Source: Shimazuella kribbensis DSM 45090 (GTDB taxonomy: Bacteria; Bacillota; Bacilli; Thermoactinomycetales; Thermoactinomycetaceae). Taken from it: a stretch of DNA of 64,000 nucleotides. This document shows positions 43,502 to 52,998 of the stretch, piece by piece. The stretch's first letter is position 1. Each line of letters begins with the position of its first letter. The notes below the pieces were generated by a model. It ran no database searches and was not told the DNA's origin. It saw only the letters and a program-made list of their open reading frames with translations. The position numbers and the translations under genes were made by a program. The stretch covers positions 522,867-586,866 of the forward strand of contig NZ_ATZF01000001.1 of the NCBI RefSeq assembly GCF_000428065.1. Direction: 5' to 3'.

Positions 43502-43515
43502 AGGGAGGATTAAAT

Positions 43516-44118
43516 TTGGAACAGTTGGGATACCATTTGCGGTCATCACGTGAACAGTTAGGTATTTCCATTGAGGAACTGTCAAACGCCACAAGGATAG
43601 ATTTAGAATATTTAAAGGCAATGGAACAAGGAGATTTTGATTCTTTACCAGGCCCAGTATATATTCGGTCTTATCTGCGTACCTATTCCATCTATGTGAA
43701 TTTGGACCCAAGAAAAATGATAAAAATGTATCAAATGAAAAAAGAGGCAAGTGGAGAGCAATTATCTCGCACTACAAGGGTTCAAAGAGAGATGGAATTA
43801 CAGCGTTCAGATGAAAATACATCTCTTTCCAGAAGTAAAAAGCAGGAATTTGGACGGTCTTCGGAAAAGATGGTAACCATGTCACGTGCAGCCGCCAAAA
43901 ATCAAACCAAAACGAAAAAAACGAAAACAAAAAAGAACAAGAAAAAAGTTTCAGGATTTGCCAAGTTTTATAATGGATTGCTTATTGCCGGTTTTCTGCT
44001 ATTATTGGTTGGAACGGGGATCGTTCTTTATCTCCGTCTATCTACCACAGAGGTTGCAGAAATATCTGACAAGGTTATTCCTTTGACAGCTTTTGCATCC
44101 AATGTTATGCTTGGATAA
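43516..44118 (+). CDS. RodZ-like protein 2: HTH, basic linker, TM, short tail
   Basis: 200 residues. HTH_25 ~1-70 (YHLRSSREQLGISIEELSN, LPGPVYIRSYLRTYSIYV), a strongly basic linker (KNQTKTKKTKTKKNKKK), a TM helix ~150-173 and a ~25-residue external tail. TTG 43516 lies seven bases after GGGAGG, 14 bases after the previous stop. It has no RodZ C-terminal beta domain. Function is inferred only from family membership. Confidence 0.85.
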   Translation: MEQLGYHLRSSREQLGISIEELSNATRIDLEYLKAMEQGDFDSLPGPVYIRSYLRTYSIYVNLDPRKMIKMYQMKKEASGEQLSRTTRVQREMELQRSDENTSLSRSKKQEFGRSSEKMVTMSRAAAKNQTKTKKTKTKKNKKKVSGFAKFYNGLLIAGFLLLLVGTGIVLYLRLSTTEVAEISDKVIPLTAFASNVMLG

Positions 44119-44195
44119 AATTTATGACAATTTCATGACGGTTGTACTAGAATTGGAATCAATATGGTCGTACAACCAATCAGGAGGTGGCTGGG

Positions 44196-45866
44196 GTGTC
44201 TGTCGAAATCGGTAATTTTCTTCGACAAGCCCGAGAGTCGGTAGGACTGTCCCTCGACGAAGTACAAGAAAAAACGAGAATACAAAAATCGTTTTTAGAA
44301 GCAATTGAAAAGGGAGATTTCGATAAATTACCAAGCCCATTTTATGTGAGAACCTATCTTCGATCCTATGCAAATTGTGTTAAAGTGGAACCACACTATA
44401 TTTTGCGGGAATATCGAAAAAAGGAACAAGCAGAACGCTACCAAACTGGCCAATTTGATGCTTCTCAATTAACAGAGCAGCTAAATAAACTGGGTCAAAC
44501 AGGTATGCATAAATTTGGGTTAACGGGCGCAATACCGAAAGTATCACCTAATACAAAACCTTCAACTGCCGTCAATCGGACAAGTGCGAAGACTGCTCTA
44601 ACCATTGCGAAGCCAGTTTCTAATACAGGTAAACTTCCAATGATGCAAAGAAGAGAAGAGATAGAGAAGACCTTGAAACCTCAAGTTCTATCTTCTAATA
44701 AGACTAAAAAAGAGCAAAAATTTCCATCTTTGTTGCCTTCACAGGCTTTGACTACACGCGGTGGGAATCCTACAGTGAAGGAAAGTCGTTTCTCGACAGA
44801 TGAGAATTCTACTGTCCAGTCTAGCAACAAAGATGGGAGTACTTCTACTGAACAAAACACATCACCTCAGCAAAAGCAGACTTCAAGGCTGCAAAAACAA
44901 GTTACATCACCACAATCTACTTTAAGCAATTCTGCTCAGTTTGTGCCATCGAGATTAAGTAAGAATCCAGAATCCTCTACTTTATCTCGAACACAAGCTC
45001 AAAAAAGACCAACACAGCCGGAACAGGTTGTGAGTCAATATACGAAACTACCAGTAGAAGAACAGAAAACAAATCAAGTTCAAGAAAATAATCCATTATC
45101 TCGCTCATCGCGCTTTCGTAATTCAACCACTCTGCCTACCATCACTGACAAGTTTGCAAAGTTGAAAACAGGCTCCGATGAGAAAGTTTCTGTGGAGAAT
45201 GAAGAAACAGGCGATTTGAACAATAACTTTGGTTCTAGAGAATCACGTGTAGCTTCTAGAACTACAGGCGTGTTTAAGGAAAGTGTTTCTCAAGAAGCTA
45301 CAGAAGTACCTACTTTGAGAAGAAGTTCTATTCGTAGCAGACCAACTCCAAAAGTAAATGAATTTTTTAGTAGTAGGGTAATCATAGCAAGTATTGTAGC
45401 TGTTTTACTTCTTGGAGGAATTGGTTGGTATTTGTTGTCCGATAGTGAAGAAGGAACACCAACTGTTCAAAATAAAAATAACATAACTTCTGAGACAAAA
45501 TCAGAACAAAAACAGCAACCTGCTGGACCATCTTCCAAAACATCAGAGACTACCAGTCAAGGGAGTTTGGACAAGCAATCTCCAGGTTTATATCATTTAA
45601 CTGGAACAAATAAAGCCAAAGTAGTTCTTGATCCATCAGGAACATCTTGGGTGCAAATTAAAACAGGTCGAGCTTACACAGCAGATCCAACAAAATATAT
45701 TAAAGATGTAACCTTAACAAGTAAAGATGCATCTTTGGAATATGATCATACCTTTAAAGATGTTCCAGATCTCTACATTGTTTTAGGTTCTCCAGATAAT
45801 GTGAAAGTTACTGTGAATGGTATACCTGTTGCATCTACAAAAGTTATACACATTGTGAAAAAATAA
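44196..45866 (+). CDS. rodZ: RodZ-like protein 3: full architecture with long linker
   Basis: 556 residues, the most complete RodZ of the four. HTH_25 ~1-70 (NFLRQARESVGLSLDEVQE, LPSPFYVRTYLRSYA), a ~310-residue disordered S/T/Q/K linker, a TM helix ~390-410 (IIASIVAVLLLGGIGWYLL) and a C-terminal DUF4115-type domain (~465-556, GTSWVQIKTGRAYTADPTKY). GTG 44196 is eight bases after AGGAGG. It corresponds best to B. subtilis YmfM/RodZ, though the linker is unusually long. Confidence 0.88.
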   Translation: MSVEIGNFLRQARESVGLSLDEVQEKTRIQKSFLEAIEKGDFDKLPSPFYVRTYLRSYANCVKVEPHYILREYRKKEQAERYQTGQFDASQLTEQLNKLGQTGMHKFGLTGAIPKVSPNTKPSTAVNRTSAKTALTIAKPVSNTGKLPMMQRREEIEKTLKPQVLSSNKTKKEQKFPSLLPSQALTTRGGNPTVKESRFSTDENSTVQSSNKDGSTSTEQNTSPQQKQTSRLQKQVTSPQSTLSNSAQFVPSRLSKNPESSTLSRTQAQKRPTQPEQVVSQYTKLPVEEQKTNQVQENNPLSRSSRFRNSTTLPTITDKFAKLKTGSDEKVSVENEETGDLNNNFGSRESRVASRTTGVFKESVSQEATEVPTLRRSSIRSRPTPKVNEFFSSRVIIASIVAVLLLGGIGWYLLSDSEEGTPTVQNKNNITSETKSEQKQQPAGPSSKTSETTSQGSLDKQSPGLYHLTGTNKAKVVLDPSGTSWVQIKTGRAYTADPTKYIKDVTLTSKDASLEYDHTFKDVPDLYIVLGSPDNVKVTVNGIPVASTKVIHIVKK

Positions 45867-45869
45867 GAA

Positions 45870-45899
45870 TAATGGCCCACTTCTGGGCTATTCTTTTTT
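45870..45899 (+). terminator. Terminator between RodZ-like genes 3 and 4
   Basis: AATGGCCCA-loop-TGGGCTATT followed by CTTTTTT. Confidence 0.75.
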
Positions 45900-45923
45900 A
45901 TATGTAGATAGGGGAGAGACTTA

Positions 45924-46697
45924 TTGAATCAGCTAAAAGAAATACGTGAAACGTCTTTTCTCGATCTGAATGAAATTTCGGATCACCTTTCCATTCCAAT
46001 TTTATATTTAAATGCCATAGAAGAAGGAAATTTTGCTCATTTACCGCAGGAAAAAGAAATAATAGAAAGCTATATTATTTCTTATTCTGAATTTTTAGAA
46101 GTGGATGCGTATCCAATTATACTTGCCTATCGTCAATCTCAAATTTCAGATCCCATGCTTTCGCCTAGACGGAGAAAAAATACATCCGCACATAAAAGAA
46201 TGGATTGGAAATCTTTTTTTCTTACATATCGCTATTACTTATTAGCATCTATCGTTTGTTTTATTTTAATATTTATTGCATGGTTTGTTATTTCGAGTTC
46301 ATCATCAGTAGAATCAAATTCACCAAATATCCCGATTCAAAATACGACGGCAACTGTATCTCAGAATAAAGAAAGGCCTGTTTTTTCTCTGCAAAAAACT
46401 ACAGAAGATTCAGCAGTAGGAGAAACATGGTATATTTCACAGGCAAATGAAATTCGTTTAGAGATTGAATCCTTAGGAAATGTGAATGTGCGGATCTCCG
46501 AAGATAATCTCAAAGGAAAAACTGTTGCTAATAAAGAATTAGTAAAGAGCCAATCTTTTGATTTGAATGGCAAGAAGTGGCTTTTTATTCATTTAGATGA
46601 TCCAAGCAAAACGAATTTGAAAGTAAACGGTGTTGTGATTGATACAATGAGTCAAAAAAAAGAAACTACATATGAATTTAAGGTAGTATCCTATTAA
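45924..46697 (+). CDS. RodZ-like protein 4: divergent HTH, TM and external domain
   Basis: 257 residues. The HTH region (~1-65, LNEISDHLSIPILYLNAIEEGNFAHLP) is recognisable but divergent, with the S-P-F-Y-x-R stretch replaced by QEKEIIESY. A TM helix at ~105-127 and an external domain (~160-257, GETWYISQANEIRLEIES) parallel the RodZ C-terminal domain. TTG 45924 follows GGGGAGAG. A terminator lies before it, so it may be expressed separately from the other three. Confidence 0.82.
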   Translation: MNQLKEIRETSFLDLNEISDHLSIPILYLNAIEEGNFAHLPQEKEIIESYIISYSEFLEVDAYPIILAYRQSQISDPMLSPRRRKNTSAHKRMDWKSFFLTYRYYLLASIVCFILIFIAWFVISSSSSVESNSPNIPIQNTTATVSQNKERPVFSLQKTTEDSAVGETWYISQANEIRLEIESLGNVNVRISEDNLKGKTVANKELVKSQSFDLNGKKWLFIHLDDPSKTNLKVNGVVIDTMSQKKETTYEFKVVSY

Positions 46698-46948
46698 AAA
46701 TCTGTCATGTCTGTTTTTTGACATCACTCTCTGCTGTAGTTTATACTTACGAAAGGATTTGCTTTCTTCTTTTTTAGATATTCAATTTTAATCGGAAATA
46801 GTGGATAATAGTGGTGAAGACTGAGAATGTTCGATAAATAAAACATGTGCGCGATATATCCGTACAATTAAACCAATGGCATCGGGATATCGGCTTATCT
46901 TCATCTCCCTTCCCAGCCAAGAGAAGTAGACCAGGGAGGTAGTTGTTG

Positions 46949-47533
46949 GTGAACTTGGCCAATAAAATAACATTAGTACGTATTTTTCTTGTGCCTGTAG
47001 TGATGATTTTTTTGCTGATTCGCTTTGAGTTTGGATCTGTGCGACTTGGTATGGTGACACTTCGGGTTAGTGAGCTGATTGCTACTTTTGTTTTTATTAT
47101 CGCTGCGGTTACAGATGGACTAGATGGCTACATAGCAAGAAGAAGCAAAACGATTACAAATTTGGGCAAGTTCTTAGACCCACTTGCTGACAAGTTATTA
47201 ATAACCGCTGCGCTAATCTCACTGGTAGACATGCAGCGGCTCCCGGCGTGGATTGCAATTGTAATTATAAGTCGAGAATTTGCAGTTACAGGTCTTAGAT
47301 TAATCGCAGTTGCAGAAGGTCATGTCATTGCAGCAAGTACACTTGGTAAAATTAAAACCATTGTACAGATTGTGGCAATTGTATCACTTATGTTGAATAA
47401 TTTTCCGTTTTCAAACTTTGCTTTCCCCTTTTCCATTATTGTTACATGGTTGGCTGTTATAATCACCATCTTATCAGGACTTGACTATTTTTATAAGAAT
47501 AGGAAAATCGTATCCTTTACTAAAAATGGATGA
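46949..47533 (+). CDS. pgsA: CDP-diacylglycerol-glycerol-3-phosphate 3-phosphatidyltransferase
   Basis: 194 residues, an integral membrane enzyme making phosphatidylglycerol phosphate. The CDP-alcohol phosphotransferase motif is present (TDGLDGYIARR followed by GKFLDPLADK), as are the N-terminal NLANKITLVRIF and about four to six helices. GTG 46949 is nine bases after GGGAGG. The 250-base gap before it holds no gene I can support. pgsA-cinA-recA is the usual Bacillales order. Confidence 0.95.
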   Translation: MNLANKITLVRIFLVPVVMIFLLIRFEFGSVRLGMVTLRVSELIATFVFIIAAVTDGLDGYIARRSKTITNLGKFLDPLADKLLITAALISLVDMQRLPAWIAIVIISREFAVTGLRLIAVAEGHVIAASTLGKIKTIVQIVAIVSLMLNNFPFSNFAFPFSIIVTWLAVIITILSGLDYFYKNRKIVSFTKNG

Positions 47534-47544
47534 GGAGTTGCTTC

Positions 47545-48798
47545 ATGCAAGCGGAAGTGATCACAGTTGGATCTGAACTCATGCTAGGTTTTACACTCAA
47601 TACTCATTCTCAACTTATTTCACGTGCATGTGTTCCTTTTGGAGTAGAAGTTACTTACCATACTTCGGTAGGAGATCATCCAGATCGTCTAGCTGAAGTA
47701 ATTCGGACCGCACATAGTAGATCACAATTTGTTTTTTTATGTGGAGGCCTCGGACCTACTCTAGATGATTTAACGAAAGAGACATTGGCAGAAGTATTAG
47801 GAGAGACATTAATAGAAGACAAAAAATGGAGATTACGCTTGGAAGCTCATTTTTCCAAACGAAAAACTTCTATTCCCACTAATAATTACAAGCAGGCATT
47901 GGTATTTTCCTCTGGAATTGTTTTCCCCAATGAAAAAGGTACTGCTCCAGGTTTATCTGTCACGAAAGATGGTGTGACGTACATTCTTTTACCTGGTCCT
48001 CCCAGTGAATTAAAACCAATGTTTGAAACGCAAGTTCTTCCGTTTTTAAACCATGTAATTCAATCAAAAGATGTTATTTATTCGCATCCCATGTCCTTTT
48101 TTGGAATTGGTGAGTCTGCACTTGAAGAACAAATAAAGGATTTAATCACTTCTAATGATAAACTTATTTTGGCAACTTATGCGATGGATATTGGCGTTAC
48201 CCTTCGTATTACAGTTAAGGCGCCGTCAAATGAACTGGCACGGGAATTGATAGAACCAGTTCGACGTGAAATTCTTTCTCGGGTTGGTAAATATTGTTAT
48301 AGCGAGAAAGGCGATTCGTTAGAAAAAGTTGTTATTCGCTATTTAGGTCTTAACAAAAAGAGTATTTCTACTGCGGAAAGTTGTACTGGTGGGCTAGTCG
48401 TACATTTATTAACGACTGTGTCTGGAGCTAGTGAATATGTAAAAGGTGGATTTATCCCATATACAAATGAGATGAAAGAAAATATTGTTGGTGTATCACT
48501 TAAAACACTAGACGAATACGGTGCAGTGAGTAAAGAAACGGCTCAACAATTAGCAGAACAAACATTACAGAAATTCCGATCTGATTTTTCCATAAGTGTT
48601 ACTGGGGTTGCAGGTCCTACTTCATCAGAAGGGAAACCTGTAGGACTTGTTTATATTGGTATTGCCCAAGAAGGTATGTCTACAGACGTTTATGAGTTAG
48701 CGTTATCAGGTGATAGAGAACGTATCCAACAATCTGCAGCAAAACATGCATTGTTCTTTCTACTTGAACGACTAAAGAAAGGTGAAACTACGATATGA
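47545..48798 (+). CDS. cinA: Competence/damage-inducible protein CinA
   Basis: 418 residues. The N-terminal molybdopterin-binding-like COG1058 domain (EVITVGSELMLGFTLNTHS, FLCGGLGPTLDD) and the C-terminal CinA/PncC nicotinamide-nucleotide amidase domain (STAESCTGGLV, SVTGVAGP) are both present. It takes part in pyridine-nucleotide recycling and is co-expressed with recA in competent relatives. ATG 47545 lies seven bases after GAGGAG. Its stop overlaps the helicase start by four bases. Confidence 0.95.
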   Translation: MQAEVITVGSELMLGFTLNTHSQLISRACVPFGVEVTYHTSVGDHPDRLAEVIRTAHSRSQFVFLCGGLGPTLDDLTKETLAEVLGETLIEDKKWRLRLEAHFSKRKTSIPTNNYKQALVFSSGIVFPNEKGTAPGLSVTKDGVTYILLPGPPSELKPMFETQVLPFLNHVIQSKDVIYSHPMSFFGIGESALEEQIKDLITSNDKLILATYAMDIGVTLRITVKAPSNELARELIEPVRREILSRVGKYCYSEKGDSLEKVVIRYLGLNKKSISTAESCTGGLVVHLLTTVSGASEYVKGGFIPYTNEMKENIVGVSLKTLDEYGAVSKETAQQLAEQTLQKFRSDFSISVTGVAGPTSSEGKPVGLVYIGIAQEGMSTDVYELALSGDRERIQQSAAKHALFFLLERLKKGETTI

Positions 48799-50453
48799 AA
48801 CGTTTTGAAGATTTTGATCTAAGTGAAGACATTATGAAGGGGATACAAGATATTGGTTATGAAGAGCCATCTCCTATTCAAGCTGAATGTATCCCAGCTG
48901 TTATTCGTGGAGAAGATGTGATTGGTCAAGCGCAAACAGGTACAGGTAAAACTGCAGCATTTGGTATACCTGTACTAGAGAGAATTGATCCAACAGATAA
49001 CCGTGTTCAAAGTATTATTTTAACTCCTACAAGAGAACTCGCCATCCAAGTTTCCGAAGAGTTACAACGTCTTGGCCGTCCGAAAAAAGTAAAGACCTTG
49101 CCTATTTATGGTGGTCAATCCATTGTGAGACAAATTAAAGCATTACAACAAGGAGTACATGTTGTAATTGGTACCCCAGGTAGATTGTTGGATCATTTGC
49201 GCCGGGGTACATTAAAAACCGATGGTGTAGAGGTTATTGTTCTAGATGAAGCAGATGAAATGTTAGATATGGGCTTTATTGATGATATTGAGACTGTGTT
49301 GCGATTTTTACCAGGTCAACGTCAATTGTTGCTTTTTTCTGCCACAATGCCTCCTGCTATTCGTCAGTTGTCCCATAAATATATGAGAAAACCGAAATAT
49401 ATCACCATTAACCGAGGTGAAGTCACTGTACCTATGATTCAACAGGTTTATTTCCGCGTTTTGGAAAACATGAAAGTGGAAGCTCTTTGTAGAATCTTAG
49501 ATAGTGAAGAAATTGAGTTAGCCATTGTTTTCTGTCGTACCAAAAAAGGAGTAGATGATTTAACAGAAGCTCTTCAAGTGAGAGGTTATCTAGCAGGTGG
49601 TCTACATGGTGATCTCCAACAGCAGCAACGTGACCGTGTGATGGGGCAATTCCGTCAAGGTGAGATTGAATTGCTTGTTGCGACAGACGTAGCTGCAAGA
49701 GGGATTGATGTTGGCAGTGTGACACATGTAATCAACTATGATATCCCTCAAGATGTAGAGAGTTATGTTCATCGTATAGGTCGTACTGGTCGTGCTGGAC
49801 GTACGGGGATTGCACTTACACTTATTACACCACGTGAGATGAAACAACTTCGCTTAATTGAACAAGAAACAGGTGCAAAACTTGTATCTCGCGAGCTACC
49901 TACTTTGGAAGAAGTTGCAGCTAAGCAACAGCAAAGTTGGGTATCACAAATCGAAGATGCTATACGATCAGAAGCAGATCTTTCTTTGTTTGAAGATATG
50001 ATTGAACAGTTATCGGATAAATTTTCTCCAGAAAAAGTGGCAGCTGCTTCTCTTTACCTTACTTTCTTTGAAAGATTTAATAAAGCAAGTGATGCAACCT
50101 ATAACTTTGGCGAGACGGGAGCTTCTCCTGGAATGGTTCGCTTTTTCATCAATGTTGGTCGCAATAGCAACCTTCGTCCACAAGAACTTGCAAAAGCAAT
50201 TGCAGATCATGCAGGTATTGGTTTGCGTCAAGTTGGGCGAATCAATATTTATGATCGCTTCTCGTTTGTGGAAGTACAGGAAGAGATTGCACCATTTGTT
50301 TACGAAGCTTTACAACAATCTCGTATTAATGGAATGCGTGTAAATATGGAGCCTGCAAGACCAAGAACCAATTCACCAAGGCCTACTCTAAGAGAATCTC
50401 GTTCGGATTCTGGGAATAGAAGTCGCAGACCAGAGGTAAATGCAAGAGGATAA
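48795..50453 (+). CDS. DEAD-box RNA helicase with DbpA-type RNA-binding domain
   Basis: 552 residues. All core motifs are visible: Q motif (SPIQAECIPA), AQTGTGKTA, PTRELA, DEAD (VLDEADEML), SAT, and HRIGRTGRAGR. The tail (~440-515, GMVRFFINVGRNSNLRPQELAKAI) is a DbpA/CsdA-like RNA-binding domain followed by an R-rich end. It unwinds structured RNA, for example in ribosome assembly or decay with RNase Y. ATGA overlap with cinA shows translational coupling. In B. subtilis no helicase gene lies between cinA and recA. Confidence 0.92.
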   Translation: MKRFEDFDLSEDIMKGIQDIGYEEPSPIQAECIPAVIRGEDVIGQAQTGTGKTAAFGIPVLERIDPTDNRVQSIILTPTRELAIQVSEELQRLGRPKKVKTLPIYGGQSIVRQIKALQQGVHVVIGTPGRLLDHLRRGTLKTDGVEVIVLDEADEMLDMGFIDDIETVLRFLPGQRQLLLFSATMPPAIRQLSHKYMRKPKYITINRGEVTVPMIQQVYFRVLENMKVEALCRILDSEEIELAIVFCRTKKGVDDLTEALQVRGYLAGGLHGDLQQQQRDRVMGQFRQGEIELLVATDVAARGIDVGSVTHVINYDIPQDVESYVHRIGRTGRAGRTGIALTLITPREMKQLRLIEQETGAKLVSRELPTLEEVAAKQQQSWVSQIEDAIRSEADLSLFEDMIEQLSDKFSPEKVAAASLYLTFFERFNKASDATYNFGETGASPGMVRFFINVGRNSNLRPQELAKAIADHAGIGLRQVGRINIYDRFSFVEVQEEIAPFVYEALQQSRINGMRVNMEPARPRTNSPRPTLRESRSDSGNRSRRPEVNARG

Positions 50454-50462
50454 TCTATATAG

Positions 50463-50499
50463 TAAATCACCCTAACTAATTTTGTTAGGGTGGTTTGCT
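50463..50499 (+). terminator. Terminator after the helicase gene
   Basis: AAATCACCCTAAC with its near-complement around a short loop, followed by TTTGCTTT. Confidence 0.8.
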
Positions 50500-50624
50500 T
50501 TAATAATTGAAGTGTACAAGGAGAAATTAACTAATTATATAACTAATTTACGCCTATGAAATGATGCTGAATTAGAAAAATAAGAGGGATGTATACTGAT
50601 GTCTAAAAACGGAGCGCATAGATA

Positions 50625-50663
50625 AAAGGAATCCAATGGAATACGTAGGACATGGATTCCTTT
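50625..50663. terminator. Hairpin downstream of the Fe-S assembly gene
   Basis: 11-bp arms AAAGGAATCCA and complement; a T run on the plus side. It ends the convergent minus-strand gene, possibly in both directions. Confidence 0.6.
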
Positions 50664-50705
50664 CGTTTTTTCTATCACAATAGTAATAATTGTTCAGATC
50701 GAGAA

Positions 50706-51020
50706 TCAATCTGGAACTCCAAGCGCAATTTTCGCATAGCGGGACATTCGATTTTTGTCCCATGGAGGATTCCACACGATGTCTACTTCAATCTCATTGA
50801 CCCCATCTACTCTACGGACAGCGTCTTCCACCAATCCATTGATCATTCCTGCTAAAGGACAGCCCATTGCTGTTAAAGTCATCGTGATTTTGACGTTGTT
50901 TTCCTCATTTATATCGATATCATAAACCAGACCCAAATTGACGATATCAATATTTAGTTCTGGATCGTTCACTTCTTCGAGTTGTTCCATTATTTTACTT
51001 TTCATTTGTTCTTTATCCAT
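50706..51020 (-). CDS. Metal-sulfur cluster assembly factor (MIP18/DUF59, SufT-like)
   Basis: 104 residues with the MIP18 pattern NDPELNIDIVNLGLVYD and the conserved Cys in TAMGCPLAG. Such proteins help mature iron-sulfur proteins. ATG 51020 follows GAGG by about eight bases. It is transcribed away from recA, and its start is ~90 bases from the recA promoter. Confidence 0.88.
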   Translation of the reverse strand: MDKEQMKSKIMEQLEEVNDPELNIDIVNLGLVYDIDINEENNVKITMTLTAMGCPLAGMINGLVEDAVRRVDGVNEIEVDIVWNPPWDKNRMSRYAKIALGVPD

Positions 51021-51086
51021 TTTACATAACCTCCTATAAGCTTAGGGTACCACATAGGAGCAAGTTCTATCTGTGATTTATTTTAT

Positions 51087-51100
51087 AGAATAAATGTTCG
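51087..51100 (+). promoter_or_regulatory. LexA (DinR) box of recA
   Basis: AGAATAAATGTTCG agrees with the Bacillus SOS consensus CGAACRNRYGTTYG at 12 of 14 positions and lies ten bases upstream of the recA -35 box. Confidence 0.65.
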
Positions 51101-51109
51101 TGAAAAGGC

Positions 51110-51138
51110 TTGTTATCATCTGAAAAACACGATATGAT
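51110..51138 (+). promoter_or_regulatory. Sigma-A-type promoter of recA
   Basis: -35 TTGTTA (51110-51115), 17-base spacer, -10 TATGAT (51133-51138), about 120 bases before the recA start. Confidence 0.65.
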
Positions 51139-51256
51139 AGAAGAGAAGAAAGCGATAAAGAAGTTCTTACTGTCTAACTGTTACGGAGACAACCAAAAAA
51201 TAAGTAAGAATAGTGCAATCATTCTAACTTTGTACTAAGAGGGAGAGTTTATACAT

Positions 51257-52366
51257 ATGTCAGATCGCAAGCAAGCCTTGGAAATGGCTCTAAGACAAAT
51301 CGAAAAGCAATTTGGTAAAGGTTCTATCATGAAGATGGGAGAAGAAACTTCTCATCAAGTGGAGACGATTTCCAGCGGGGCTCTCGCTCTTGATATCGCA
51401 CTTGGAGTTGGTGGATATCCTCGTGGGCGAATTATTGAAGTATACGGACCAGAGTCATCTGGTAAAACAACGGTTGCTTTACATGCTATTGCTGAAATTC
51501 AAAGGAATGGTGGACAAGCTGCATTTATCGATGCAGAGCATGCGCTCGATCCTGTCTATGCGCAAAAATTGGGAGTAGATATTTCTGATTTGTTGTTATC
51601 TCAACCAGATACAGGTGAGCAAGCATTAGAAATTTCTGAAGCATTGGTACGTAGTGGAGCAATTGATATTATCGTGATTGACTCTGTAGCGGCATTGGTA
51701 CCAAAAGCAGAGATTGAAGGGGAGATGGGAGATTCTCATGTAGGTCTCCAAGCACGATTGATGTCTCAAGCGCTTCGAAAACTATCTGGTGCTATCAACA
51801 AATCAAAAACGATTGCGATCTTTATCAATCAGATTCGCGAAAAAGTAGGTGTTATGTTCGGTAACCCGGAAGTCACACCAGGTGGTCGTGCACTAAAATT
51901 CTACTCCAGTGTACGTTTAGAAGTTCGTCGTGCTGAAGCCATCAAACAAGGTACAGATGTAGTAGGAAATCGAACCAAAATCAAAGTGGTTAAAAACAAA
52001 GTAGCTCCTCCTTTTAAAGTAGCAGAAGTAGATATCATGTTTGGGGAAGGTATCTCCAGAGAGGGTAGTGCCCTCGACATCGCTACAGAGTTGGAAATTG
52101 TGAACAAAAGCGGTGCTTGGTATTCTTATGATGGTGATCGAATGGGACAAGGTCGTGAAAATGCGAAACAATTCCTTAAGGAAAACTTGGAAACCTTTGC
52201 GAAAATTGATAAGCAAATTCGTACACACTATGAATTGCCAATTTCAAAAGTGGACCAAGCAGAAGTGGCAGCAACTTCAGAAACAGATACAGAAAAATCA
52301 AAAAAAGGACGCAAAGCAAAGGAGAAAGCGGAGGACGATGCAACCCCGCTATTTGATCTCAAGTGA
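51257..52366 (+). CDS. recA: Recombinase RecA
   Basis: 369 residues. Walker [10 protein letters not shown], Walker [12 protein letters not shown]1/L2 loops (GEMGDSHVG and [12 protein letters not shown]) and the acidic, lysine-containing C-terminal tail are all present. It forms filaments on single-stranded DNA for strand exchange and LexA cleavage. No intein. ATG 51257 follows GAGGGAGAG. Its stop overlaps the recX start by four bases (GTGA). Confidence 0.98.
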   Translation: MSDRKQALEMALRQIEKQFGKGSIMKMGEETSHQVETISSGALALDIALGVGGYPRGRIIEVYGPESSGKTTVALHAIAEIQRNGGQAAFIDAEHALDPVYAQKLGVDISDLLLSQPDTGEQALEISEALVRSGAIDIIVIDSVAALVPKAEIEGEMGDSHVGLQARLMSQALRKLSGAINKSKTIAIFINQIREKVGVMFGNPEVTPGGRALKFYSSVRLEVRRAEAIKQGTDVVGNRTKIKVVKNKVAPPFKVAEVDIMFGEGISREGSALDIATELEIVNKSGAWYSYDGDRMGQGRENAKQFLKENLETFAKIDKQIRTHYELPISKVDQAEVAATSETDTEKSKKGRKAKEKAEDDATPLFDLK

Positions 52367-52998
52367 TAATTTCAGCTATTGTTGGGCAAAAACATAAGCG
52401 TTACGAAATCCAAGTGGATGGAGAGTCTATACTCTCTGTCCATGAGGATGTTCTAGTAAAGTATGGCCTACATAAAGGAATGGAAGTAGAACCAACAGAC
52501 TTAACGGAAATTATAGAGGCTCAGGAGCGTCATTATGTAATCCAAGCCTTTTTTCGTTATGTTAGTTACCGCCCTAGGACAGTGAGAGAATCAGAACAAC
52601 ATCTGTCTCAAAAAGGGTTTGATAGTACACTGATACAATCGGTTTTGAAATCTATGAACCAACAAGGTTACCTTGATGATCGTCAATATGCAAGAAACTG
52701 GATTAGAGAACGACAAACTGGAAAAAAACTTGGTATAAATCGTTTAAAACAAGAGTTAAAACGTAAGGGAGTACCATCTGAATATATCGATGAAGCTATT
52801 GAAGAAGAAAACATCGAAGAAGAGCGCCAGTTGGTGACAGAGGTCGCCGAGAGGCGCTATTCTCGTATTTGCAAAGAAGATTGGCAAACGATAGAGCGGC
52901 GCTTAGGTTCCTATCTATTACGTAGAGGTTTTCCTTCCCATTTGGTGAGACAAGCATTGCAACATATTAGAAACAAACGAAATCAGGAGGAATCATGA
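52363..52998 (+). CDS. recX: Regulatory protein RecX
   Basis: 211 residues made of three-helix RecX repeats ([53 protein letters not shown]). It binds RecA filaments and limits or tunes their activity. GTG 52363 overlaps the recA stop, so the amount is coupled to RecA. In B. subtilis recX is unlinked; here it is in the recA operon. Confidence 0.92.
   Translation: MIISAIVGQKHKRYEIQVDGESILSVHEDVLVKYGLHKGMEVEPTDLTEIIEAQERHYVIQAFFRYVSYRPRTVRESEQHLSQKGFDSTLIQSVLKSMNQQGYLDDRQYARNWIRERQTGKKLGINRLKQELKRKGVPSEYIDEAIEEENIEEERQLVTEVAERRYSRICKEDWQTIERRLGSYLLRRGFPSHLVRQALQHIRNKRNQEES

Noticed and set aside
46774-47060. Minus-strand frames before and over pgsA
   Set aside because: They are antisense to the pgsA start region, lack start signals and resemble nothing known.
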